Below, in pieces: positions 7,179 to 15,086 of a stretch of 21,027 bases of DNA. The notes beneath the pieces are model-generated. The model saw only the letters and a program-made list of their open reading frames with translations. It did no database searches and was not told where the DNA came from. The stretch's first letter is position 1. Each line of letters opens with the position of its first letter. The stretch covers positions 1 to 21,027 of the forward strand of contig CAZMZP010000019.1 of the NCBI GenBank assembly GCA_964570935.1. The letters are read 5' to 3'. The position numbers and the translations under genes were made by a program. Source of the DNA: JAFGJU01 sp964570935. GTDB lineage: Bacteria > Eisenbacteria > RBG-16-71-46 > JAFGJU01.

Positions 7179-9079
7179 CGGACTCCCACGACGCACGCGC
7201 CAGGGTCTCGAGAATGCCGACCGGACCCGGAGTGTACTTCTTCAAGGACAAGAGGGGCAGGATCATCTACATCGGCAAGGCCAGGCGCCTCGACGCGCGG
7301 GTGAAGAATCACTTCGGCGCGCAGCCGGAAGACCCCAGACATTCCTCCATGATGGACCAGGTGAGAGACATAGACTACGTGGCCACGGACACCGAGATTG
7401 AGGCCCTCATCCTCGAGGCCAACCTGATAAAGCAGCACCGCCCCAAGTACAACATTCTGCTCAAGGACGACAAGAAATACCCGTTTGTGAAAGTCAGCCT
7501 GGGAGAGGCGTTCCCCAGGCTCGTCCTGACCCGGGACCTCCGCGACGACGGGTCCAGGTATTTCGGTCCGTTCACCGACGCCCGGGCAGTAAGGCGGGGC
7601 CTAAGGGTCCTGCGCAGTGCGTTCCGGCTGCGGGCCTGTCCGGGAGAAGAGCCGGGGCGCTTCAAGGGCAGGGAGTGCATAGACTACCAGATAGGAATAT
7701 GCGCGGCGCCCTGCACCGGGAGAATCACCAGGAAGGGCTACACGCTTGTTGTGGACGAGCTCCTGGTGTGCCTGGGCGGACGCAGCGAGAGCATACTGGA
7801 GTCGCTCCGCCGGGGAATGGAGGCCGCGTCGACGCAGAGGCGGTATGAGAAGTGCACAGTGCTGAGGGATCGCGCCAGAGCGATAGAGAGCGCGCTCAGG
7901 AGGCAGCACGTGTTCACACTGAGAGATTACGACTCGGACGTGATCGGCCTGGGTCGGCAGGAGGGGCTCGCCGCCGCAGTTGTGATCAAGGTGCGACAGG
8001 GAAAGGTGCTGGGGAAGGAGACTCTGCTGATGGAAGGAGCCGAAGGGAAGAGTGACGCTGAGGTCCTTTCTTCCGCTGCTTCCCAGTACTACCTCAACCC
8101 GGCTGTCGTACCGCCTGAAGTGCTCGTGCCGGTTGACCCCGGCGAGGAGGGAGCCGTCCTGGAGTCCTGGCTGTCGCGCACAGCGGGGCGAAGGGTGTCC
8201 GTGAGGGTGCCTCGGAAGGGGAGCGGAGCGGCCCTCCTGAGGATGGCCTGTCAGAACGCGCTGTTGTCTCTGCAGGAGTCCGGAGCGGCTGACGGAGACA
8301 GGCCTCAGAGGATTCCTCCGGAGGTGCAGGAGATACAGGTGGCACTGGGCCTGCCCGCTCTGCCCGTCAGGATGGAAGCCTTCGACATTTCGCAGTTATC
8401 GGGCGAGCACGCGGTAGCGTCGGTCATCGTGTTTCACAACGCGGTGGCCAGGCGGTCTGACTACCGCAGGATGAAGATAAGGGGAGTCGTGGGACAGGAC
8501 GACTACCAGATGATGCATGAGGCCGTGTCCAGAAGGATGGCAAGGCTGGTCAGGGAGAAGAGACCGCTTCCCGATTTCATTCTCGTGGACGGAGGCAGGT
8601 CGCAAGTGGCCGCGGCCTCCCGCGCGCTGGAGGAAGCCGGGTTGGGCAGACTACGCGTCATGGGGCTGGCCAAGGGGAACGAAGAGTTTCATTTCTCGTG
8701 GCGCGAGGGAACGCTTCAGCTTCCTCCGGCCTCCCGGGCGTTCAGGACCATGGCCAGGATGAGAGACGAGGCGCATCGCTTCGCGGTCGGCTATCACAGG
8801 AAGCTTCGCAGCAGGTGGACCATAAAGTCGGCCCTGGACGAGGTCCCGGGGGTGGGCGCCGCGAGACGGAAGGCACTTCTCAGGCGCTTCGGGTCCGTGG
8901 AGGCAGTGGCCGGGGCCGGCGTCGAGCAGATTGCTCAGGTTCCCGGCGTCGGTCCCGCGCTGGCAGGAAAGATACTGGCGCACCTAGGCGCTGGACGCGC
9001 CCGCGCGCGTGAGATTCCGGGACGCGGCGGCCGTCTCGGGGCGAAGCGCGCGGCGTCGACCGCGAGCCGCGCAAGTTGA
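7175..9079 (+). CDS. uvrC: UvrC, excinuclease ABC subunit C
   Basis: This makes both incisions in nucleotide excision repair together with UvrB. The 634 residues show all parts. The GIY-YIG nuclease is N-terminal (PGVYFF 18-23, IIYIGKARRL 30-39). Four cysteines at 155, 168, 176 and 180 have the spacing of the [4Fe-4S] ligands in E. coli UvrC. A UVR (UvrB-binding) motif is at about 222-245 (TQRRYEKCTVLRDRARAIE). The RNase H-like nuclease carries D404 (FDISQLSGE), DDY, D472 (LVDGGRSQ) and H534 (RDEAHRF). Tandem helix-hairpin-helix motifs end it (VPGVGAARR, VPGVGPALAGK), with a basic tail. The ATG at 7175 has AGGAGG six bases upstream and overlaps the murJ stop by four bases. Confidence 0.97.
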   Translation: MTDSHDARARVSRMPTGPGVYFFKDKRGRIIYIGKARRLDARVKNHFGAQPEDPRHSSMMDQVRDIDYVATDTEIEALILEANLIKQHRPKYNILLKDDKKYPFVKVSLGEAFPRLVLTRDLRDDGSRYFGPFTDARAVRRGLRVLRSAFRLRACPGEEPGRFKGRECIDYQIGICAAPCTGRITRKGYTLVVDELLVCLGGRSESILESLRRGMEAASTQRRYEKCTVLRDRARAIESALRRQHVFTLRDYDSDVIGLGRQEGLAAAVVIKVRQGKVLGKETLLMEGAEGKSDAEVLSSAASQYYLNPAVVPPEVLVPVDPGEEGAVLESWLSRTAGRRVSVRVPRKGSGAALLRMACQNALLSLQESGAADGDRPQRIPPEVQEIQVALGLPALPVRMEAFDISQLSGEHAVASVIVFHNAVARRSDYRRMKIRGVVGQDDYQMMHEAVSRRMARLVREKRPLPDFILVDGGRSQVAAASRALEEAGLGRLRVMGLAKGNEEFHFSWREGTLQLPPASRAFRTMARMRDEAHRFAVGYHRKLRSRWTIKSALDEVPGVGAARRKALLRRFGSVEAVAGAGVEQIAQVPGVGPALAGKILAHLGAGRARAREIPGRGGRLGAKRAASTASRAS

Positions 9080-9092
9080 AAGGAGCAGGACC

Positions 9093-9623
9093 ATGTCCAC
9101 GCTGAAGTACTCCACGCTCGAGACGCCGCTCGGCACCGTGTGGTTTGCGGTTGGCGACGAAGGGTTGAAATTCCTGCTCCTGCGGTATTTCAACGACCGC
9201 CGGGTCATCCAGGAACTGCGGAAGGCGCGCGGGGCCAAACTGGTCAGGGACGACAGGGCCCTGAAGCCTTTTGCCGGCCAGCTCAAGCGCTATTTCGAGG
9301 GCCACAGGGTGCCGTTCGACGTCGACCTCGATCTTTCCACCGGCACGCGTTTTCAGCAGGCGGTGTGGAGGGCGGTAAGGAAGATTCCTTACGGAACCCT
9401 CGTCTGCTACAAACAGATCGCGCGCGAGGTCGGCAGCGCGCAGGCGGCTCGAGCCGTGGGCAACGCTCTAGCGGCGAACCCGATTCCGATAGTGGTTCCG
9501 TGTCACAGAATCATCAGGATTGACGGCGCCCTCGGAGGGTTCACCGGCGGGATCCGGTGGAAGAAGAAACTGATAGAGCTGGAGCTCGGCCAGAGGGGCC
9601 TCGAATTCACGGACGCGGGCTAG
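9093..9623 (+). CDS. ogt: Methylated-DNA--[protein]-cysteine S-methyltransferase
   Basis: This is a suicide repair protein that takes alkyl groups from O6-alkylguanine onto its own cysteine. It has 176 residues. The DNA-binding/catalytic domain holds GTRFQQAVWRAVRKIPYGT, YKQIAREVGSAQAARAVGNA and the active site PCHRIIR with C137, followed by LGGFTGG. The N-terminal half is the usual ribonuclease-like domain of the Ogt/MGMT type; no AraC domain is present, so it is not Ada. The ATG at 9093 has GAAAGGAG seven bases upstream and lies 13 bases after uvrC, so the two repair genes are probably co-transcribed. Longer in-frame starts inside uvrC are rejected. Confidence 0.95.
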   Translation: MSTLKYSTLETPLGTVWFAVGDEGLKFLLLRYFNDRRVIQELRKARGAKLVRDDRALKPFAGQLKRYFEGHRVPFDVDLDLSTGTRFQQAVWRAVRKIPYGTLVCYKQIAREVGSAQAARAVGNALAANPIPIVVPCHRIIRIDGALGGFTGGIRWKKKLIELELGQRGLEFTDAG

Positions 9624-9632
9624 GCGGTTACG

Positions 9633-9657
9633 CCGGGCGGCGGGAGCGCCCGCCCGG
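9633..9657 (+). other. GC-rich intergenic hairpin
   Basis: CCGGGCGG (9633-9640) and CCGCCCGG (9650-9657) form a perfect 8-bp stem in the 59-base gap between ogt and the MBL gene. No T-tract follows, so it is more likely an mRNA-stabilising or partial attenuation element than a terminator. Confidence 0.4.
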
Positions 9658-9682
9658 GGCACATCTGGAGGTCGGAGCACGG

Positions 9683-10309
9683 ATGAAGGGCATCATTCTG
9701 AGAAAGATGATAGTCGGACAGATGGACACCAACTGCTACATACTGGGGTGCGCGGCCACGAGGGACGGCGCGGTCATAGACCCGGGCGGTGACGCGGACG
9801 CGGTCAAGTCCGCGATAGAAGACATGGGACTCACGATACGGATGATTGTGAACACGCACGGCCACGTGGACCACATGTCCGCCAACGCCGAGGTGAAGCG
9901 GGCAACCGGGGCGGAGCTCATGATACACGGGTACGACGCCGGAATGCTGCTGGACCCGGCGATGAATCTCTCGGCCTCCGCGTTCGGGCCCGTCGTATCA
10001 CCGGCGGCAGACAGGCTGCTGGCGGACGGCGACACCATCAAGGTAGGGGCGCTTCAGCTGAACGTGCTGCATACCCCCGGCCACACGGAGGGTGGGATAT
10101 GTCTCCTGGGGAGGGGGTACGTCTTCTCCGGGGACACTCTGTTCGCGGGCTCGGTCGGAAGGAGCGACTTCCCGGGCGGCGACCCCACGGTGCTTCTTCA
10201 TTCCATCAGGAGCAGGCTGCTCTGCCTGGCGGACACCACCGCGGTACTGCCCGGACACGGGCCCAACACGACCATCGGGAACGAGAAGGAGTGCAATCCG
10301 TACCTGTGA
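9683..10309 (+). CDS. MBL-fold metallo-hydrolase (glyoxalase II-like, YcbL type)
   Basis: The product is 208 residues with a complete metallo-beta-lactamase fold metal site: H59, H61, D63 and H64 in NTHGHVDHMS, H130 in HTPGHTEGG, D151 in FSGDTLF and H192 in VLPGHGPNT. This is the dinuclear site of the glyoxalase II/YcbL group, cytoplasmic thioester or related hydrolases. The short length without a C-terminal helical domain favours the YcbL-like single-domain class over true GloB. The exact substrate cannot be read from sequence. The ATG at 9683 has GGAG five bases upstream. It lies between ogt and xerD in the same direction. Confidence 0.9.
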   Translation: MKGIILRKMIVGQMDTNCYILGCAATRDGAVIDPGGDADAVKSAIEDMGLTIRMIVNTHGHVDHMSANAEVKRATGAELMIHGYDAGMLLDPAMNLSASAFGPVVSPAADRLLADGDTIKVGALQLNVLHTPGHTEGGICLLGRGYVFSGDTLFAGSVGRSDFPGGDPTVLLHSIRSRLLCLADTTAVLPGHGPNTTIGNEKECNPYL

Positions 10310-10353
10310 GAACGCACGTGAAGACTGACGGCGGCAGACAGGGAGGCCGCGTG

Positions 10354-11253
10354 GTGGAGGAGTTCCGGCACTACTTGCTCTTCGAGCGCAGGCTGTCCGG
10401 CAACACCGTGAGCTCCTACGCCGGCGACGTCGAGAAATTCCTCCACTTTCTCTCCTCTCGCAAGAAGAAGGTGGCGGAGGACGCGAGCCGGGAACAGATC
10501 GCCGAGTATCTGTCCACGCTGTCCAGACGGGGATTCGACCCCGCGTCGGTGGCGCGGAACCTCTCGTCGGTGCGAGCGTTCTATTCCTATCTGATAGCCT
10601 CCAGGGTGAGGCAGGGCGACCCTACCGAGCTTCTGGAGCGGCCGCGACTGTGGAAAAGGCTGCCCAGGACGCTCAGCGTGGACGAGGTCAGGACACTGCT
10701 GTCGCAGCCGGACGCCGCCGCGCCGTTGGGCCTGCGCGACAGAGCCATGCTGGAGTTCATGTACGCCACGGGCTGTCGCGTGTCGGAGCTGGTGTCGGCG
10801 ACGCTCCAGAGCGTGGATTTGGATGAGAGGCAGTTCAGGTGCACCGGCAAGGGCGGGAAGGAGAGGATAGTCCCTCTGGGTTCCCAGGCGTGCGGAGCGC
10901 TCGGGCAGTACCTGCAAAAGGCGCGACCGGGGTTGGTGGAAAGGAGCAAGTCTCAGTTCGTGTTCGTGAACTCCCGCGGCAGGAAACTCTCCAGAATGGG
11001 TTTCTGGAAGATTCTGAGGAAGTATTGCCTGAAGGCCCGCCTCAGTGTGACGCCCAGTCCCCACATGCTGAGGCATTCTTTCGCTACGCATCTTCTGGAG
11101 GGAGGCGCGGACCTCAGAGTGGTGCAGGAGCTCCTGGGGCACTCCTCCATCTCCACGACGCAGATCTACACTCAGCTGGACCGGGAGTATCTGCGTAAAG
11201 TCCACTCTCGATTTCATCCAAGGGCTCGTCTACCGCTCAAGCAAGGCGACTGA
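10354..11253 (+). CDS. xerD: Tyrosine recombinase XerD
   Basis: This is a site-specific recombinase that resolves chromosome dimers at dif with a partner. The 299 residues equal the usual XerC/D size. The N-terminal SAM-like domain begins EEFRHYLLFERRLSGNT. All catalytic residues are present: R142 (TGCRVSE), K166 (TGKGGKER), H237 and R240 (HMLRHSFATHLL), H263 (LLGHSS) and nucleophile Y272 (TTQIYT). The C-terminus (LRKVHSRFHPRARL) and FWKILRKY resemble XerD more than XerC. The GTG at 10354 is chosen because GGGAGG lies seven bases upstream and it gives the standard N-terminus; GTGs at 10351, 10318 and 10306 (the last overlapping the MBL stop) are possible. Nothing around suggests a mobile-element integrase. 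Confidence 0.92.
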   Translation: MEEFRHYLLFERRLSGNTVSSYAGDVEKFLHFLSSRKKKVAEDASREQIAEYLSTLSRRGFDPASVARNLSSVRAFYSYLIASRVRQGDPTELLERPRLWKRLPRTLSVDEVRTLLSQPDAAAPLGLRDRAMLEFMYATGCRVSELVSATLQSVDLDERQFRCTGKGGKERIVPLGSQACGALGQYLQKARPGLVERSKSQFVFVNSRGRKLSRMGFWKILRKYCLKARLSVTPSPHMLRHSFATHLLEGGADLRVVQELLGHSSISTTQIYTQLDREYLRKVHSRFHPRARLPLKQGD

Positions 11254-11270
11254 GGCGGAAGGAGGAAACA

Positions 11271-11861
11271 GTGAGAAGACATTTCAGGTTCTTGGCGGCG
11301 GCGCTGGTGCTCGCTGCCACAGGCTCGTGTTCAACCGGCCAGTGCGGCCCCATTTTTGAGGAACGCGGCACTCTGGGCGTGGGAGTCCAGGGTCAGTACG
11401 GCTTCCTGGCGGGAGACGCGGAAGCGGCCGGGGACTTCGACCAGGGGGTCGGGTACGCGTTGAGGCTCAGGTACTATCTGGGGAACGAGAGGGCTTTCGG
11501 CATTTCCATGGAGAACCAGCGGTTTGAAGGAACACCCGGCCTGGGCCTTCAGTACGAGCCGAAAGAGATGACGGTCGCCGTGTTCACGGTCGACTACCTC
11601 ATGTACTTCCGGCGGGCCACCGCACTAACCAGATACTTGACGTTCGGCGCGGGATTCCATCATCCCGGCAGAGAATACGAGGACGGCTCCGAGGTCGGAC
11701 CCGACGGGCTGGTCCTGACTGCCGGCGCCGGGTTCGAATATTTCTTCCACAGAGTCGCGTCCGTCGACATATGCGTGAGGGGTTACGGTTTGTTCGGCCA
11801 GGGCGGCCTGCTGGGCTCTGGAGAGGCGGCGGCGGGGCTCAACTTCTACCTGATCGACTGA
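11271..11861 (+). CDS. Small outer-membrane beta-barrel-like protein
   Basis: The product is 196 residues. It starts with GTG (GGAGG five bases upstream), 17 bases after xerD. The N-terminus MRRHFRFLAAALVLAATGSC is a signal peptide; the Cys could make it a lipoprotein but the box is weak. The rest alternates polar and hydrophobic residues with many Gly and aromatic residues (LGVGVQGQYGFL, YALRLRYYLG, FTVDYLMYFRR, YLTFGAGFHH, AAAGLNFYLID), as in eight-stranded OmpA/OmpW-like barrels, and ends in an aromatic-containing strand. No specific family is recognised and the function is unknown. Its place between xerD and the helicase is probably just operon packing. Confidence 0.75.
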   Translation: MRRHFRFLAAALVLAATGSCSTGQCGPIFEERGTLGVGVQGQYGFLAGDAEAAGDFDQGVGYALRLRYYLGNERAFGISMENQRFEGTPGLGLQYEPKEMTVAVFTVDYLMYFRRATALTRYLTFGAGFHHPGREYEDGSEVGPDGLVLTAGAGFEYFFHRVASVDICVRGYGLFGQGGLLGSGEAAAGLNFYLID

Positions 11862-11906
11862 GGCAGCCGCGTCGAACGTTAGCGGCAGGGCAAGAGAATA
11901 CACACG

Positions 11907-13925
11907 ATGAGCGGCCAGATTTTCGAGGTCGGAGACAGAGTAGTACACCGCCTGTTCGGCGAGGGGCTCGTCGTCGACGTCCGCAAAGGTGTGCTTCACG
12001 ACGTCCTGGAAGTGGTGTTTCCGTGCGGGGTGAAGCGCATAGTCTCGACGTATCCGCTTGTGGAAACCAAGGAGGGGACGGACGGCAAGGAAGACAGGCC
12101 ACAGGCCGAGACCGGCAAGCAGCCGGGCACGGCCGGGCAGGGCGCAGGCGGCATCGGCGAACACGTCGCTCGCGTGGCCGCGGTGGAATGGCAGACCGGG
12201 GACATGTTCGAATGGGACGAGGGCGGACTGCAGGTGTTGAAGGCTCTCCAGGCCGGGAAGTTTGATTCCTACGAGGACTTCGCCCTCCGCATGGAGGCCG
12301 AGAGACTGGCTCTCGACAGGGGCTTCACGCATCTGGTCGCCCTTCAGAATGTCAGGGACATCGACAGGCACCAGCACCAGATAAAGGGGTGCCTCAGGGT
12401 AATGAGGGACATGGGCGGCAGGGCGCTCCTGGCGGACGAAGTGGGTCTCGGCAAGACCATAGAGGCTGGACTGGTGCTGAAAGAGTACCTCCTGCGTAGT
12501 CTCGTCAGGAGGTGCCTCATCCTGGTCCCGGTCTCGCTGCTTTCGCAGTGGAGGGAAGAGCTCTGGAACAAGTTCATGTTGAGGGCGGACGTGGCACTCG
12601 GCCCGGGCGACTGGGGGCAGGGCCGCATCGTCATCGCCTCAATCGACTGCGCCAAGAGCGCGCGTAACAGGGACGAGGTCCGCAAGGAACAGTTCGACCT
12701 TCTCGTCGTGGACGAGGCCCACCGCCTCAGGAATCACAAGACTGTTGCCTGGAAATTCGTCCACAGCCTGAACGTGAAATACATGCTCTTGCTGACTGCC
12801 ACGCCGGTCCAGAATGACCTCAGGGAGCTGTTCAACCTGGTCACCTTGTTGAGACCCGGCACCCTGGGCACATACAGGGCTTTCCGCAGGCAGTTCATGG
12901 TCAGGGGGGACAGGCGCCTCGCGAAGAACACACACAGTCTGAGCAGGCTTCTGTCCGAGGTGATGGTGCGCACTTCCAGAAGTCAGGCGGAGGTGCCTTT
13001 CACGAAGCGCGTCGTTCAGGAGGTCGCGTTCCAGCTGTCCGAGGCGGAGCGCGCGCTTTACGACTCGGTGTCGGGACTGGTGAGGGAGATGTTCGGACGG
13101 CGCGGCAGCGAGATAGAGAAGCAGTGGTATTTCACTCTGCTGGTGCTTCAGAAGGAAATAGGCAGCAGCAGCTTCGCGGCTCTGCGAACCCTGGAGCGGA
13201 TATGCGCCAACGCGCGATACCGGTCCGCCAAGGACAGGTTCGAGAGCTTGAAGGACATGGCCGCGACGATCTCGTTCAACTCCAAGTGCGGCGGCCTGAT
13301 GGGACTGCTGGAACAGAGAAAGGAAAAGATGATCGTCTTCACGCAGTTCAAGAGCACGCTGGACTACCTCAAGCGCGTGCTGGACGAGGCGGGAGTCAGC
13401 GCGTCCGTGTTCTACGGCGGCCTCTCGGCCTCGGAGAAGGAGGACGCCATATCGGCCTTCAGGCGCCACGCTCAGGTTCTGATCAGCACGGAGGCGGGAG
13501 GGGAGGGGAGAAATCTCCAGTTCTGCAGGAGGATCGTCAACTACGACCTGCCCTGGAACCCCATGCGCATCGAGCAGAGGATAGGGCGGGTGCACCGCCT
13601 GGGGCAGAAGCACGACATCCAGATATTCAATTTTACGACTGAGGGCACGGTTGAATCCTACGTCCTGGAGATACTGCAGAAGAAGATAAGCATGTTTGAG
13701 CTCGTGGTGGGCGAGATGGACTTGATCCTGGGCAACCTGGACGAGAAGCGCTCGTTCGAGGAGACGGTCTTCTACATCTGGGCCACCTCCAAGGACAGGG
13801 CGGAGGCCGAGAGACGATACTCCTCCTTCGGCTCGAAACTGATGTACGCGAGGAGGAGATACGAAAAAGTGAAGGACCTCGACAGGCGCATCTTCGACGT
13901 CCAGACGGGAAGGAGCGAGGAGTGA
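11907..13925 (+). CDS. SNF2-family ATPase/helicase with N-terminal Tudor-like domain (RapA/YqhH-like)
   Basis: The product is 672 residues with a full SNF2 motor: Walker A DEVGLGKTIEAG (K183), DEAHRLRN (D269-H272), LLLTATPVQN, ISTEAGGEGRNLQFC and QRIGRVHRLGQ (R561, R564). Residues about 6-55 (VGDRVVHRLFGEGLVV, then LEVVFP and VKRIVSTYPLVE) resemble the Tudor/SH3-like domain at the PcrA/UvrD C-terminus and the RapA N-terminus, which contact RNA polymerase. A low-complexity linker at about 60-85 precedes the motor. RapA-type ATPases recycle or remodel RNA polymerase; B. subtilis YqhH is a similar-size SNF2 protein. No nuclease or restriction domain is present. The ATG at 11907 has only a weak SD. 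The stop overlaps the next gene by four bases (GTGA). Confidence 0.92.
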   Translation: MSGQIFEVGDRVVHRLFGEGLVVDVRKGVLHDVLEVVFPCGVKRIVSTYPLVETKEGTDGKEDRPQAETGKQPGTAGQGAGGIGEHVARVAAVEWQTGDMFEWDEGGLQVLKALQAGKFDSYEDFALRMEAERLALDRGFTHLVALQNVRDIDRHQHQIKGCLRVMRDMGGRALLADEVGLGKTIEAGLVLKEYLLRSLVRRCLILVPVSLLSQWREELWNKFMLRADVALGPGDWGQGRIVIASIDCAKSARNRDEVRKEQFDLLVVDEAHRLRNHKTVAWKFVHSLNVKYMLLLTATPVQNDLRELFNLVTLLRPGTLGTYRAFRRQFMVRGDRRLAKNTHSLSRLLSEVMVRTSRSQAEVPFTKRVVQEVAFQLSEAERALYDSVSGLVREMFGRRGSEIEKQWYFTLLVLQKEIGSSSFAALRTLERICANARYRSAKDRFESLKDMAATISFNSKCGGLMGLLEQRKEKMIVFTQFKSTLDYLKRVLDEAGVSASVFYGGLSASEKEDAISAFRRHAQVLISTEAGGEGRNLQFCRRIVNYDLPWNPMRIEQRIGRVHRLGQKHDIQIFNFTTEGTVESYVLEILQKKISMFELVVGEMDLILGNLDEKRSFEETVFYIWATSKDRAEAERRYSSFGSKLMYARRRYEKVKDLDRRIFDVQTGRSEE

Positions 13926-14971
13926 CGCCCGAACGGCAGACCATAATGAATTTCGCCAACAGGCTGCTCGTTGCCCAGGGCGCCAGCGTGACCCCGGCGG
14001 GAACGGACCTGCTCGAGGTCAAGGTGAGTCCGGAGCTCAAGCAACGGCTGCGGCGCGAGACCGTGCTCCTGGCGTTCAGCGAGGAGGCCGCTGCCGCGGC
14101 GCAGGAGGCCGAGCTGACGGCGCCGGGGAGCCATTTCTTTTCCGTGCTGCTGTCCCTGGCCAGGCAGCGCGGTTTGGTGTCCAGGAGGACGGCCACGGAG
14201 AAGGCCAGGGGTGTGAGCCACTTCCTCAGGCAGGTCAAGTTTGAGAACTTCGGGGTTGAGATAATCGGCAGGGAAAGGTACCATCATGCCTTTCTCAGGT
14301 TTCATTTTCTCGTGTCCTACTGCACCGTGGACTCGACGCACGAGCTCAGAAGCGTCGTCTACGACTTTGCTTCGCGAAAGGTCTGTTCCGAGCCGGACTC
14401 CTACTGGGACACCCTGAATTTCGAGGCCGTCGCTCCCACCGGCGAAGGCGCCACGACCGCGCGAAACGAGGAGCTCGTCGCCGCGCTGCGGGAGGCCTCT
14501 GCGAGCGTGGTGACGAAGCTGAAGCACAAGGCGTTTTCGCTCAAGGCTCGGAGCGACACTCTGCTGGACAAGGAACTGGAGAGACTGGAGGCGTACTACA
14601 GGCGGCTCATTCTGGAGGAGGGCGACTCCGGCCCGGAGGCCTTCTCCAGGAACGACGGCGCGTCGAACAGGACCGACAGTTTCAAGCTGGAGTGGCAAAG
14701 GAAAGCCGCTGCCGAGGCGGCTAGGTTCAGGCCAAGAGTCAGGCTCTCTTTGGCGGGCGGCGAAGAGATCTGGGTGCCCAGGTGCCTCCTCACCTTGAGG
14801 GTGGAGGCGCATCCGTTCACGGAGTTCTACGGAGTCTTCGACCTGGCCACCGCGTCCGCCAAGGGCGCGTTCTGCCAGAGCTGCAGCAACCTGTTCATGT
14901 CGTTGCGACTGCACGCCTCGGGCGCCGTGCTGTGCGAGGCCTGTTCCGGCCGGTCAGACAACTTGGGCTGA
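13922..14971 (+). CDS. YqhG-like partner of the SNF2 ATPase with C-terminal zinc ribbon
   Basis: The product is 349 residues and starts at a GTG that overlaps the helicase stop, with AAGGAG six bases upstream, so it is translationally coupled. Three regions are seen. Residues about 1-135 form an alpha/beta domain (FANRLLVAQGASVTPAG, LEVKVSPELKQRL, APGSHFFSVLL). Residues about 135-300 include a likely coiled coil (LLDKELERLEAYYRRLILEE) and then WQRKAAAEAARFRPRVRLSL. The C-terminus holds C318, C321, C338 and C341 in a CxxC-x16-CxxC zinc ribbon. The order 'leading domain, LE-YY coiled coil, E-rich helix ending in PRVRLSL' matches what I recall of Bacillus YqhG, encoded next to the SNF2 gene yqhH; YqhG has no zinc ribbon. 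Function is unknown. Confidence 0.8.
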   Translation: MTPERQTIMNFANRLLVAQGASVTPAGTDLLEVKVSPELKQRLRRETVLLAFSEEAAAAAQEAELTAPGSHFFSVLLSLARQRGLVSRRTATEKARGVSHFLRQVKFENFGVEIIGRERYHHAFLRFHFLVSYCTVDSTHELRSVVYDFASRKVCSEPDSYWDTLNFEAVAPTGEGATTARNEELVAALREASASVVTKLKHKAFSLKARSDTLLDKELERLEAYYRRLILEEGDSGPEAFSRNDGASNRTDSFKLEWQRKAAAEAARFRPRVRLSLAGGEEIWVPRCLLTLRVEAHPFTEFYGVFDLATASAKGAFCQSCSNLFMSLRLHASGAVLCEACSGRSDNLG

Positions 14972-14985
14972 TTCGCCGGGTTTTG

Positions 14986-14994
14986 TGGTATACT
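14986..14994 (+). promoter_or_regulatory. Candidate extended -10 promoter before the TPR gene
   Basis: TGG directly followed by TATACT (14989-14994) is an extended -10 (TGnTATAAT-like). No good -35 is present at 17 bases. It would start transcription near 15001, giving a leader of about 85 bases, and suggests a new transcription unit after the helicase pair. Confidence 0.4.
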
Positions 14995-15086
14995 TGGCCG
15001 CAATGTCCGCGCCCAGATGCGTGGATGTTCTACGAACACGAAGCTAAGCCGTTATCTCGCGGATGACTTCCGCAGGAGGTGTTGAG

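Noticed and set aside
5979..7196. 405-residue open frame antisense to murJ
   Set aside because: It is a shadow of murJ: His/Gln/Arg-rich with no domain, as expected from the complement of GC-rich coding DNA, while the opposite strand has a clear family match.
10354..11253. Tyrosine recombinase as a phage or island integrase
   Set aside because: Size, N-terminus and C-terminus match XerD, it sits in a housekeeping run, and no attachment repeats or phage genes are seen.
12639..13613. 324-residue open frame antisense to the SNF2 motor
   Set aside because: Covers the conserved helicase motifs on the other strand and shows no domain of its own.
13772..14914. 380-residue open frame antisense to the helicase partner
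   Set aside because: No recognisable domain, skewed composition and no SD; the plus-strand gene has a coupled start and conserved motifs.
11907..14971. SNF2 pair as a DISARM- or other known defence system
   Set aside because: No methyltransferase, nuclease, PLD or other defence gene is adjacent and the neighbours are housekeeping genes.
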